Under the pieces are notes generated by a model. The model was given only the letters and a program-made list of their open reading frames with translations, had not been told where the DNA came from and did no database searches. DNA of 18,415 nucleotides from UBA2730 sp022793235 (lineage in GTDB: Bacteria > Bacillota_I > Bacilli_A > RF39 > UBA660): assembly GCA_949745755.1 (NCBI GenBank), contig CATJZL010000085.1, forward strand, positions 1-18,415. Reading direction: 5' to 3'. This document shows positions 1 through 7,507 of this stretch, piece by piece; within the stretch, counting starts at the first letter, position 1, and every line of letters begins with the position of its first letter. Made by a program: the position numbers and the translations under genes.

Positions 1-14
1 CCGTTTTACTTAAT

Positions 15-30
15 ACTCGAAAGTTCGAGT
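15..30 (-). repeat. Short hairpin following tRNA-Leu
   Basis: Directly after the tRNA CCA and a short linker, ACTCGAA and TTCGAGT form a perfect 7-bp hairpin with a 2-base gap. No U run follows, so it is not a standard terminator. Almost the same linker and hairpin follow tRNA-Met at 18137-18153, which suggests a shared 3'-trailer element used in tRNA processing or termination. Confidence 0.5.
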
Positions 31-42
31 TTCTTATCAATC

Positions 43-131
43 TGGTGCACATAAAGGGACTTGAACCCATACGAAGATCACTCTCCTGCAGATTTTGAGT
101 CTGCCGCGTCTACCAATTCCGCCACATGTGC
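43..131 (-). tRNA. tRNA-Leu (anticodon CAA)
   Basis: Read on the minus strand this folds as a class II tRNA. The 7-bp acceptor stem GCACATG pairs with TATGTGC (one G-U), followed by discriminator A and an encoded CCA at 43-45. The anticodon arm GCAGA-CTCAAAA-TCTGC gives anticodon CAA, which reads the leucine codon TTG. The long variable arm typical of tRNA-Leu is present, and the T loop is TTCAAGT. The T stem has one T-T mismatch. A promoter lies at 140-169. Confidence 0.97.
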
Positions 132-139
132 ATAAACAA

Positions 140-169
140 ATTATATCATATTAAATATACAAAATTCAA
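140..169 (-). promoter_or_regulatory. Promoter of tRNA-Leu
   Basis: On the minus strand the -35 is TTGAAT (164-169) and the -10 is TATAAT (140-145), 18 bases apart. TGA directly before the -10 makes it an extended -10. The predicted start is a few bases ahead of the mature tRNA 5' end at 131. Confidence 0.75.
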
Positions 170-535
170 TGCTAATTTTTTCTTTTAATAATTATCACAT
201 AGAAATCATATATCACTATACAATACAATGAATACTAAATGTATCTTTCCAATCAGACATTTTAAAATGCTCTTATTAATATAAAAATTTTGAATTTTGG
301 TATAAAATGTTTATTTTTGGGAGAATATATAAGATTTTAACAATATTGTACTACCAATTTACCACTTTTGAAAACAAAAATATATATGATTATCTTCTAA
401 AAGAAAAAATAACATAAACACTTATAAATAAAGGTTATAACGACATTTAAAAATTTATGAAAGGATACTCAAAAAATACTATATTTTTAAAATAAAAAAT
501 TGTATAAAACATTAAAACTTTCACAAACTTAGTCC
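170..535. other. Gene-free AT-rich spacer
   Basis: I see no coding region here. The only short ATG-initiated frames (for example the one ending near 291, and one beginning near 457) lack a ribosome-binding site and stop within about 20 codons. No hairpin with a U run and no tRNA-like or riboswitch-like core was recognised. It separates the divergent tRNA-Leu and rhomboid promoters. Confidence 0.6.
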
Positions 536-564
536 TTTTCTAAAACAAACTTATAGTATATAAT
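536..564 (+). promoter_or_regulatory. Possible promoter of the rhomboid gene
   Basis: A perfect TATAAT (559-564) lies 17 bases after a weak -35, TTTTCT (536-541). The expected start near 571 leaves only a few bases before the ribosome-binding site at 577-584. The -10 is convincing and the -35 is not. Confidence 0.4.
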
Positions 565-589
565 ATATATTGTGACAGGAGGGGATAAT

Positions 590-1738
590 TTGAAATATGA
601 AATAAATGAATCAGCATTAGACGAAAAAAATACATTAGTATTAAAATTACTTCATTATTTTATTACAAAAAGAAACTATAATCCCATAATACTTCAAGGA
701 GTAGAAAACGAAATATGGCTTGAAAACTTAGAAGAAAACTATAAAATTGTTAGAATAGTCTCATCAGACATCTTAAATGAAGAACAATTCGGATTTGACA
801 TTTTTAAAACAAAGAGAATTGTTAAAAAAATTAAAATAAAAACAATAACTTTTAAAATTAATACCCTAAGTATATTTATAAATACAAATTATGATGTCGA
901 AGGACAACCTACAAAAGATATTACATGCTTAAAAATCGAAAAAGAAGAAGATTTAGCAAGAAATAAAGTAATAACAAATGCCTTTCCGGATATTCCAAAA
1001 AAATTAGAATCAACAGAAGAAGGATTTCAATTATTTATGAAAATAACAAAAGACATAAATATTCATAATGTAAGTGATAATAAAAAGGTAGAAGAAATAT
1101 TTAAACAAAAATATCCAATAATAACATATATTCTTCTAACTCTAAATATATTAATATTTTTAATACCCTATTTATTTAATGAAAGCGACTTATTTATAGA
1201 AAAATTTTGTCTATACAATAAATATATAGATTTAGGAGAATATTATAGAGTGATAACTGCACCATTTATACATGCAAATATTTTCCATTTGTTATTTAAT
1301 GGCTATGCTCTATATATTATAGGAATTCAATTGGAAAGTTTTTTAGGAAAATTTAAGTATTTAATAGTCTATCTTTTTGGATGCCTTACAGCTTCTTTTA
1401 TGTCTCTTATATTTCTAGGAAATAATGTAAGTGTAGGAGCAAGTGGGGCAATATTTGCACTAATGGGAAGTCTAGTATATTTTGGATATCATTATAGAGT
1501 ATATTTAGGAAACATCATGAGAACACAAATTATCCCCTTAATTATAACGAATTTATTATTAGGATTTGCTATTCAGGGAATAGATAATTATGCACATATT
1601 GGTGGATTAATTGGAGGTCTTTTAATAACTATGGCCTTAGGACTAAAATATAAAACAACCACATTTGAAAAAATTAATGGTTATATTTTATCTATAATTT
1701 ATGTCGCTTTTTTAATAATTATGTCTCAAGTAGTGTAA
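590..1738 (+). CDS. Rhomboid-family intramembrane serine protease (GluP/YqgP-like)
   Basis: This encodes a 382-residue membrane protease that cuts substrate proteins within or next to their transmembrane helices. The first 180 or so residues form a soluble, probably cytoplasmic domain, as in Bacillus GluP (YqgP). The rest is a bundle of six or more hydrophobic helices. Rhomboid signatures are clear: HANIFHLLFN with His233 and Asn237, the catalytic serine in GASG (Ser285), and the catalytic histidine in AHIGG (His336). The Ser-His dyad is intact, so the enzyme should be active. I chose the TTG start at 590 because AGGAGGGG at 577-584 is correctly spaced for it; a GTG at 572 has no such site. 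No TPR tail like that of Bacillus GluP is present. The gene has its own likely promoter and is separated by a promoter from the ireB operon. Substrates cannot be read from the sequence. Confidence 0.93.
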   Translation: MKYEINESALDEKNTLVLKLLHYFITKRNYNPIILQGVENEIWLENLEENYKIVRIVSSDILNEEQFGFDIFKTKRIVKKIKIKTITFKINTLSIFINTNYDVEGQPTKDITCLKIEKEEDLARNKVITNAFPDIPKKLESTEEGFQLFMKITKDINIHNVSDNKKVEEIFKQKYPIITYILLTLNILIFLIPYLFNESDLFIEKFCLYNKYIDLGEYYRVITAPFIHANIFHLLFNGYALYIIGIQLESFLGKFKYLIVYLFGCLTASFMSLIFLGNNVSVGASGAIFALMGSLVYFGYHYRVYLGNIMRTQIIPLIITNLLLGFAIQGIDNYAHIGGLIGGLLITMALGLKYKTTTFEKINGYILSIIYVAFLIIMSQVV

Positions 1739-1769
1739 CTAAAAAAATTACAAAGTAGAGTAGAATCGT

Positions 1770-1798
1770 TTGCGAAAATACATATTTAATGATAGAAT
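1770..1798 (+). promoter_or_regulatory. Promoter of the ireB-murC operon
   Basis: TTGCGA (1770-1775), a 17-base spacer and TAGAAT (1793-1798), with TGA just upstream giving an extended -10. Transcription would start near 1805, about 20 bases before the ireB ATG. No other convincing promoter or terminator was found until the hairpin after murC, so the eight genes probably share one transcript. Confidence 0.65.
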
Positions 1799-1825
1799 AG
1801 ACATAACGATAGGCGAGGTGATAGG

Positions 1826-2077
1826 ATGAATTTAGAAGAAACATGCCTTTTTCATTTAGAAGATATAAATGTAGAAGAAATTCGAATAAAACTTCAAGAA
1901 ATATATGAAGCACTAAAAGAAAGAGGCTATAATCCAACAAATCAAATAGTAGGATACCTAATTAGTGGAGATTTAGGCTATATTTCTAGTTACAAGGATG
2001 CCCGAAAAAAAATGCAAAGTATAGAAAGAGCAAAAATAGTAGAAATACTATTAAAAGAATTTCAAAATAAACAATAA
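1826..2077 (+). CDS. ireB: IreB family regulatory phosphoprotein (UPF0297/DUF965)
   Basis: An 83-residue cytoplasmic protein with the signature block GYNPTNQIVGYLISGD (about residues 34-49), followed by a KDAR element and a helical, charged C-terminus. In Enterococcus faecalis IreB is phosphorylated on N-terminal threonines by the PASTA kinase IreK and affects cell-wall stress and cephalosporin resistance; Bacillus calls its homologue YrzL. Thr6 here is a candidate phosphosite. The length matches the family. The ATG is preceded by an AGGTGAT-type ribosome-binding site. The stop codon overlaps the ruvX start by one base (TAATG), so the two are translationally coupled. The order ireB-ruvX-DUF1292-mltG is conserved in Bacillota, which makes this assignment firm. 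Confidence 0.95.
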   Translation: MNLEETCLFHLEDINVEEIRIKLQEIYEALKERGYNPTNQIVGYLISGDLGYISSYKDARKKMQSIERAKIVEILLKEFQNKQ

Positions 2078-2496
2078 TGCGTTATCTAGGACTTGATTTA
2101 GGATCAAAAACACTTGGAATATCTATATCAGATAAACTAGGAATGATTGCACGAAGCCTAACAATAATAAGACATAATGAAGAATATGATAAATTAATAC
2201 TAGAAATTGAAAAAATAATAAAAGAGCAGGAAGTGGATGCTATTGTTCTAGGATATCCAAAAAATATGAATAATACAATTGGCATAAAAGCAGTATTATC
2301 AGAAAAATTTAAAGAAAAATTAGAAATAGCCCTAAATATACCAGTGTATCTAGAAGATGAAAGATTAACTACAAAAGAAGCAACAGACATACTAATAAGT
2401 AACAATACATCAAGGAAAAAAAGAAAAAAGGTAATTGATAGTATGGCAGCAACGATAATATTACAAAGTTATTTAAATAGGAAAGGAAATAAATAA
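2077..2496 (+). CDS. ruvX: RuvX/YqgF, putative Holliday junction resolvase and pre-16S rRNA nuclease
   Basis: A 139-residue RNase H-fold protein of normal family length. The N-terminal strand carries the signature DLGSKTLGISISD with the metal-binding Asp7. The VLGYPKNMNN segment, the EDERLTT motif (residues 93-99) and a late acidic residue, Asp121 in VIDSMAA, complete the expected active site. The family has been described both as a Holliday junction resolvase and as the nuclease that matures the 5' end of 16S rRNA; the second role is better supported in E. coli. The start overlaps the ireB stop by one base, and the DUF1292 gene follows after one base. Confidence 0.95.
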   Translation: MRYLGLDLGSKTLGISISDKLGMIARSLTIIRHNEEYDKLILEIEKIIKEQEVDAIVLGYPKNMNNTIGIKAVLSEKFKEKLEIALNIPVYLEDERLTTKEATDILISNNTSRKKRKKVIDSMAATIILQSYLNRKGNK

Positions 2497-2497
2497 T

Positions 2498-2785
2498 ATG
2501 GAAGAAAATAGTTTTACAATGAAAGATGAAAATGGAAAGGAAATAAAATATGATGTTTTATTTACATTTCAAATGGAAGAAACAAATAAAGATTATATAG
2601 TATATACAGATAATACCACAGATAAAGAAGGAAATATTCAAGTATATGCTTCAGTATACAGGAATGAAGAGGGTAAAATGAACTTAGAAGCAATAGAAAC
2701 AGATAATGAATGGAAAACAATAGAAACAATTCTAAAAACAATTCAAGAAGAAGTCCAAAATAATAATAAAGAACAAACAGAATAA
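2498..2785 (+). CDS. DUF1292 family protein (YrzB-like)
   Basis: A 95-residue acidic, soluble protein. Its pattern of a short TMKDENGKEIKYDVLFTF block, a YIVYTDN strand and a VYASVY strand is that of DUF1292, the family of Bacillus YrzB. No biochemical function is established for it. The strict neighbourhood (ireB, ruvX, then mltG) matches Bacillus yrzL-yrrK-yrzB-yrrL and is the main support beyond the sequence pattern. The C-terminal half ends in a glutamate-rich helix. The ATG lies just downstream of the ruvX stop, with GGAAAGGAAA in the ruvX tail as the probable ribosome-binding site. Confidence 0.9.
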   Translation: MEENSFTMKDENGKEIKYDVLFTFQMEETNKDYIVYTDNTTDKEGNIQVYASVYRNEEGKMNLEAIETDNEWKTIETILKTIQEEVQNNNKEQTE

Positions 2786-2810
2786 AAAGACAAGAATAAA
2801 AGGGGCAAAT

Positions 2811-3899
2811 ATGGCAAGAAGAAAGATAAAAAAGAAAGTAAAAAGAACAATTATATTATTAACTGTAACAGGTATTTTTCTAATATTAACAAGTATAACA
2901 TATTGTTATCTGGCAACGCCAATGGATAAGAATTCAACAGCAACAATCGAAGTAGATATTGAAAGTGGAATGACTTCTAAACAAATTGGAGATTTACTAA
3001 GAAAAAAAGGTCTAATAAGAAGTAGTAGTTTCTTTTTATTATATACAAAAATGAATAATTGTAGTTATCTAAAGGCTGCAACCTATGATTTAAAGAAAAG
3101 TATGACTATGGATGAAATTCTAACAACAATATGTACAGGATTAAATTACAGTAAAGAAGCAATTAATATTACATTCAAAGAAGGAAAAAGAATTACAGAT
3201 TATGCAGAATTAATAGAAAAAGAGACAAATAATACTTTTGATGATGTAATAAATACAATAAAAAACAAAGAATATATCAAAACATTAATAAATAAATATT
3301 GGTTTTTAACAGAAGAAGTTCTAAATGATGAAATATATTATCCATTGGAAGGTTATCTTTTTCCAGATACATATCAATTTAAAAATAAAAATGTAACCCC
3401 AAAGGAAATAATAGAAAAACTATTAGATAGAGAAGAAGAAATTTTAGAAGCATATAAAGAAAAACTAACAAATAAAAAACACACTATCCATGAATATATT
3501 GCCCTTGCCAGTATGGCTGAGCTAGAAGGAACAAATACAGAAAATAGAAAAAAAATAATAGGTGTATTTGAAAATAGATTAAAAAAAGGAATGAATTTAG
3601 GAAGTGACGTAACAACATATTATGCCTTCCAAAAATCAATGAGTAGTGGAGACTTAACAAAAAAAGAATTTGCAACATTTAACCCCTATAATACAAGAGC
3701 AGAAAATATGTTAAGCTTACCAGTAGGACCAATTTGTAGCATTTCCTCCTCTTCACTAGAAGCAACAACAGAACCTGAAAATAATTTTTATTATTACTTT
3801 GTAGCAGATAAATTAGGAAACATTTATTATACAAAAACGAATGAAGAACATTTAAAAAAGGCACAAGAAATTAAAGATGCGGGGAATTGGATATGGTAG
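2811..3899 (+). CDS. mltG: Endolytic transglycosylase MltG (YceG-like)
   Basis: A 362-residue membrane-anchored lytic transglycosylase that cuts nascent glycan strands during peptidoglycan synthesis. There is a basic start (about residues 3-12), one transmembrane helix (about 13-33), then the extracellular YceG domain. The LysM-like part begins near VDIESGMTSKQIGDLL. The catalytic region includes YPLEGYLFPDTY and ASMAELEG, with Glu237 at the place of the E. coli catalytic glutamate in ASIVEKE. The end contains LPVGPI and the FYYYFVAD strand typical of the family. A GGGG ribosome-binding site precedes the ATG. The stop overlaps the start of the next gene by 7 bases. MltG works with elongation and division synthases, consistent with an operon that also holds murC. 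Confidence 0.95.
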   Translation: MARRKIKKKVKRTIILLTVTGIFLILTSITYCYLATPMDKNSTATIEVDIESGMTSKQIGDLLRKKGLIRSSSFFLLYTKMNNCSYLKAATYDLKKSMTMDEILTTICTGLNYSKEAINITFKEGKRITDYAELIEKETNNTFDDVINTIKNKEYIKTLINKYWFLTEEVLNDEIYYPLEGYLFPDTYQFKNKNVTPKEIIEKLLDREEEILEAYKEKLTNKKHTIHEYIALASMAELEGTNTENRKKIIGVFENRLKKGMNLGSDVTTYYAFQKSMSSGDLTKKEFATFNPYNTRAENMLSLPVGPICSISSSSLEATTEPENNFYYYFVADKLGNIYYTKTNEEHLKKAQEIKDAGNWIW

Positions 3900-4480
3900 A
3901 AGAAAAGTTACATAATATAGAAGAATATGCAAAAAAGTTTAATATTCCAATCATACAAAAAGAAGGAATAGAATTTTTAGAACAGTTCATAAAGGAACAT
4001 AATATAGAAAAAATACTAGAAATAGGAACAGCAATAGGATATTCTTCAATCAAGATGGCTTTAATTAGCAAAAAGATGAGAATAACTTCAATTGAAAGAG
4101 ATGAAGAAAGATATCAAGAAGCTTTAAAAAACATCAATAGCTTTTCTCTACAAGATAGAATAAATACAATTTTAGGAGATGCCTTAACTCTTGATTTATC
4201 TGAAAAATATGATTTAATATTTATAGATGCTGCGAAGGCACAAAATAAAAAGCTATTCTTAAAATATGAAAAAAACTTAAGAGAAGATGGCTATATTATA
4301 ACAGATAATTTATACTTTCATGGATATGTATTTAGAAAAATGGAAGAAATTGAAAGTAAAAATATAAGAGGACTAGTTAGAAAAATTAAAGAATATACAG
4401 AATTTTTACAAAATAATAAAGAATATGAAACAAAGTTCTATTCATTAGGGGATGGAATATCTATCAGTAAAAGGATATGA
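3893..4480 (+). CDS. O-methyltransferase, TrmR-like (tRNA 5-hydroxyuridine methyltransferase)
   Basis: A 195-residue class I SAM-dependent methyltransferase of the catechol O-methyltransferase-like family. Motif I is LEIGTAIGYSS (residues 42-52), followed by an acidic SIERDEER and the metal-site region IFIDAAKAQNKK with Asp112. The order after mltG matches Bacillus yrrM, whose product TrmR methylates 5-hydroxyuridine at the wobble position of some tRNAs; that function is inferred from family and position. I prefer ATG 3893 to the TTG at 3887 because GGGG at 3881-3884 is properly spaced only for the ATG. The ORF overlaps the end of mltG by 7 bases and ends in TGA, one of the sites showing TGA is a stop here. 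Collagenase-like peptidase genes that follow yrrM in Bacillus are missing. Confidence 0.88.
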   Translation: MVEEKLHNIEEYAKKFNIPIIQKEGIEFLEQFIKEHNIEKILEIGTAIGYSSIKMALISKKMRITSIERDEERYQEALKNINSFSLQDRINTILGDALTLDLSEKYDLIFIDAAKAQNKKLFLKYEKNLREDGYIITDNLYFHGYVFRKMEEIESKNIRGLVRKIKEYTEFLQNNKEYETKFYSLGDGISISKRI

Positions 4481-4484
4481 TAAA

Positions 4485-5207
4485 ATGGAATTAGAAGAAC
4501 AAAAAAAACATCAAATAAGTAAAATTTTAATAGCTTTGCTAATCATTATAGTAATTTTATTTATAATATTAAAAATAGTAGACTTAAAAAATAATTCAAA
4601 ATATGAAAAATATAAGCTTGATAAAACAAAAGAGTATGTATATACAAAGTATACTTCTACAAAAAATAATGCAAAAGTACCATTTATTAATATAAAAAAA
4701 GAAGTAATAACACAAGTAAATAATGAAATTGAAAATGACACAAAAATATATAGAAATTCAGATGACCCAAATAAAACAGTAACATATAGATACAATCAAA
4801 ATAAAAATATCTTGTCAATAGTCTTAACATTTAGAGATATAGATGAAGAAGAAAGACTTATATATTCCTATAAAACATATGTCTTTGATCTAGCAAACAA
4901 CTGTAAAATATTAACAGATGAGGAAATTATAAAAAAATTTAAAACAACCTATGCACATGTAAACAATACAATAGGAAAAGCAATGCAAGAGAAATATAAA
5001 GATGAAGTGAAAAAAGGTTATCTAGATAAAAATGAATGTAACTATAAATGTTTCTTAGAAATGCGTAATATAACCAATTATTTAGACAATGTAAATTATT
5101 ATATAGAAGAAGGAAGCTTAGTTGTATATAAAGCTTATGATGTATACTCAATATATGGGGAAGAAGAGTATTATACTAGAAATGATTTCAAATTTATTAT
5201 AAAATAA
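4485..5207 (+). CDS. Single-pass membrane protein with DUF4163/DUF3298-like extracellular domain
   Basis: A 240-residue protein with a short charged cytoplasmic start, one transmembrane helix (about residues 12-33) and a 200-residue outer domain. The outer domain begins with VPFINIKKEVITQVNNEIE, continues through ILSIVLTF and YVFDLANNCKIL, and is lysine-rich. That layout resembles the DUF4163/DUF3298 pair of Bacillus PdaC and of the lysozyme-sensing anti-sigma factor RsiV. The match is by pattern only and no catalytic residues are implied. Two cysteines (NECNYKC) could form a disulfide. The ATG at 4485 has AAGGA at 4471-4475; an in-frame ATG at 4452 would lie deep in the upstream gene. Lying between mltG/trmR and an NlpC/P60 protein, it may bind or sense cell wall, but the function is unknown. 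Confidence 0.75.
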   Translation: MELEEQKKHQISKILIALLIIIVILFIILKIVDLKNNSKYEKYKLDKTKEYVYTKYTSTKNNAKVPFINIKKEVITQVNNEIENDTKIYRNSDDPNKTVTYRYNQNKNILSIVLTFRDIDEEERLIYSYKTYVFDLANNCKILTDEEIIKKFKTTYAHVNNTIGKAMQEKYKDEVKKGYLDKNECNYKCFLEMRNITNYLDNVNYYIEEGSLVVYKAYDVYSIYGEEEYYTRNDFKFIIK

Positions 5208-5225
5208 AGTTGGGGGGTGTATACC

Positions 5226-6095
5226 ATGTTTATAATATTAGGAAGTATTTGCCAAGATTATCCCTTAGCAAGTATGTTATCTTTAATAAGAAAAGGATTA
5301 AATGTAATACAAATTGTGGCACCAATTATATTAATTATTGTAGCTACCTTTCAATTTGTAAAATTAACTATAAATCCAGATGATGATAAAAAAAGTATGA
5401 AAAAAATCTATAATTCTTTTATGTCTGCTATAATTATTTTCTTTATTCCTATGATAATCAATTTATCTATGAATATTATTAATGAATATGGAGATGTAGG
5501 AATTATAGAAGGAGAGCAAACAAAAAGTTTTGATATAGCAAGTTGTTGGCAAGAGGCAAAACAAACTCAAAATATTATGGATTCAGTTCGTGAAAATGGA
5601 GGTTCAAAGAGTTCAACAATAGCTAAAGAACATAGCAAGAAAAAATCAACATTAGGATCAAATCCATTCCCAGAAAATAGTAGTGGATCAAGTAGTAATA
5701 ATAATAATTATTCCTCTTCATCAAATAATAGTACAAAAGGAGCAGCTGTCATTACTTATGCAAAAAGATTTATAGGAAACCCATATAAATGGGGAGGAGA
5801 AGACTTAAATAATGGAGCAGATTGTAGTGGATTTATTAAAGCTATATATAAAAATTTTGGTGTAGATCTACCACATTCTTCCTCTGCATTAGAAAATGTA
5901 GGTACTAAAGTGGAGGGCCTAGAAAATGCTAGAGCTGGAGATATTATTTGTTATGGAGATCATGTTGCATTATTTTTAGGAGAAGGAAAAAAAATAATTC
6001 ATGCTCAATCACAAAAAACAGGAATAGTAATAAGTAACAATGCTATATATGGAAAAAGAACAATACGTACAATAAGAAGAATATTTAATGACTAA
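5226..6095 (+). CDS. Two-helix TrbC/VirB2-like membrane domain fused to NlpC/P60 peptidase
   Basis: A 289-residue fusion. Residues about 18-75 hold two hydrophobic helices (IVAPIILIIVATFQFVKL and IIIFFIPMIINL) separated by a short polar loop with DDDKKSMKK, resembling the small TrbC/VirB2-like pilin subunits of Gram-positive transfer systems. A Ser/Asn-rich linker (about 115-165) follows. The C-terminal 120 residues are an NlpC/P60 cysteine peptidase, which normally cuts peptidoglycan stem peptides. Cys200 in DCSGF, His246 in GDHVALFLG and His259 in IIHAQS form the Cys-His-His triad, and NPYKWGG is also typical. I chose ATG 5226 because a run of six G at 5212-5217 is the ribosome-binding site; the GTG at 5217 overlaps it. 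It sits 48 bases before murC in a cell-wall operon, so a wall hydrolase held at the membrane is the simplest reading. Confidence 0.9.
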   Translation: MFIILGSICQDYPLASMLSLIRKGLNVIQIVAPIILIIVATFQFVKLTINPDDDKKSMKKIYNSFMSAIIIFFIPMIINLSMNIINEYGDVGIIEGEQTKSFDIASCWQEAKQTQNIMDSVRENGGSKSSTIAKEHSKKKSTLGSNPFPENSSGSSSNNNNYSSSSNNSTKGAAVITYAKRFIGNPYKWGGEDLNNGADCSGFIKAIYKNFGVDLPHSSSALENVGTKVEGLENARAGDIICYGDHVALFLGEGKKIIHAQSQKTGIVISNNAIYGKRTIRTIRRIFND

Positions 6096-6143
6096 TAATT
6101 ATAAAAAATATATCATAAACTAGAATAAAGAAAGAAGGTTATT

Positions 6144-7448
6144 ATGAAATATTATTGTATAGGAATAAAAGGAACAGGTATGTCTTCATTAGCTCAAATT
6201 CTTTTTGATTTAGGGAATGAAGTATCAGGATATGATGATGAAAAAGAAGAAAAATTTAGTGAGAAAGGTCTAAAAGAACGAAATATAAAAATATATAATG
6301 AAAGTAATCATATATTAGAAAAAGATACAATAGCAACATATTCAATGGCCTTCAAAGAAGATCATAAAGAACGAAAAAGAATTGAAGAACTTGGATTAAC
6401 AATTAAAAAGTATAATGAAGTATTAGGAGATGTCTCAAAAATGTTTCGTACTATCTCAGTAGCAGGAACACATGGAAAGACCACAACTTCCTCAATAATT
6501 AAACACCTCTTATCAAGCACGATAGGTTGCAATTACTTTATAGGTGCAGGAGATGGATATGCTCGAAAGGAAAACGAAGTATTTGTATTAGAAGCAGATG
6601 AATTCAATAAACACTTTTTAGCTTATACTCAAAAATATGCAGTAATAACAAATATCGAAAAAGAACATATGGAATGTTATACAGATTTAGAGGACATTAT
6701 AAATACTTTTTCAAAATTCGCAAGCAATACAAAAAAAGAAATCATTGCTTATGGGGATGATGAAAATATAAGAAAATTAAAGACCAATACAAAGACAATT
6801 TATTATGGTCTAAATGAAAATAACGATTATATCATAAAAAATATAGAAACAAGAAATAGTGGTAGTAAATTTGATCTATATGAAGGAAATAAATTAATTA
6901 ATACATTTACGATTCCCTTATTTAGTAAAGCTATGATATTAAATGCAACAGCGGCGATTATTATAGCCTTAAAACATAATATCACCTCTTCCAAAATAAA
7001 AGAATTGCTTTTATCATTTAAAAATGCAGCAAGACGTTTTGCAGAAGAACAAATTGGTAGCAATATAATTATAGATGATTATGCCCACCACCCAACAGAG
7101 ATAAAAACAACGATAGAAGCAGTAAAAGAAAAATATAAAGAAAAAAGATTAGTAATAGTATTTGTACCCAACACATACTCTAGAACAAGAGATTTTAAAA
7201 ACGAATTTGTAGAAGTATTAAAATTAGCAGATAAAACGTATTTAACAGAAATAGATTCAAATAGAGAACGTCAGGAAGAGTATCCTGGTGTATGTTCAAG
7301 AGTAATTGTTGAAAAAATACCAAATGCTGAAATAATAAATGTAAATACAATAACTAAATTAAAAAATGAAGAAAATGCTGTTATTTGTTTCTTAAGTTGT
7401 GCAAATACTGCCCATTTGATAGAGGCCTATAAAAATTTATTTAAATAA
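6144..7448 (+). CDS. murC: UDP-N-acetylmuramate--L-alanine ligase
   Basis: A 434-residue cytoplasmic ligase that uses ATP to add L-alanine to UDP-MurNAc, the first step of the peptidoglycan stem peptide. The N-terminal Rossmann domain starts with GIKGTGMSSLA. The central ATPase domain has the P-loop GTHGKTTT (from residue 108, Lys112) and the MurC motif EADEF (150-154), followed by NKHFL. The C-terminal domain carries RRF and DDYAHHPTEI (311-320), both diagnostic of MurC rather than MurD, E or F. Its length is slightly under the usual 440-490. An AGAAGG site precedes the ATG. It is the last gene of the operon, with a strong terminator right after the stop. All key motifs are intact. Confidence 0.97.
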   Translation: MKYYCIGIKGTGMSSLAQILFDLGNEVSGYDDEKEEKFSEKGLKERNIKIYNESNHILEKDTIATYSMAFKEDHKERKRIEELGLTIKKYNEVLGDVSKMFRTISVAGTHGKTTTSSIIKHLLSSTIGCNYFIGAGDGYARKENEVFVLEADEFNKHFLAYTQKYAVITNIEKEHMECYTDLEDIINTFSKFASNTKKEIIAYGDDENIRKLKTNTKTIYYGLNENNDYIIKNIETRNSGSKFDLYEGNKLINTFTIPLFSKAMILNATAAIIIALKHNITSSKIKELLLSFKNAARRFAEEQIGSNIIIDDYAHHPTEIKTTIEAVKEKYKEKRLVIVFVPNTYSRTRDFKNEFVEVLKLADKTYLTEIDSNRERQEEYPGVCSRVIVEKIPNAEIINVNTITKLKNEENAVICFLSCANTAHLIEAYKNLFK

Positions 7449-7507
7449 AAACACCTGTTTATGAATAAATATTTAAAAATATCATTCATATTAGGATGTT
7501 TTTTTTT
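7449..7507 (+). terminator. Strong terminator after murC
   Basis: An extended hairpin built from nested arms: AAACA-CCT with AGG-A-TGTTT, then ATGAAT with ATTCAT, then ATATTT with AAATAT at the tip. It is followed by nine T (7499-7507). It begins at the base after the murC stop. The opposite strand ends in TGTTTTTATTT, so it may also stop minus-strand transcription from the adjacent pseudogene. Confidence 0.88.

Noticed and set aside
5226..6095. Reading the TrbC/VirB2-like part as evidence of a conjugative element
   Set aside because: No relaxase, VirB4, coupling protein or integrase is present, and the neighbours are cell-wall genes.
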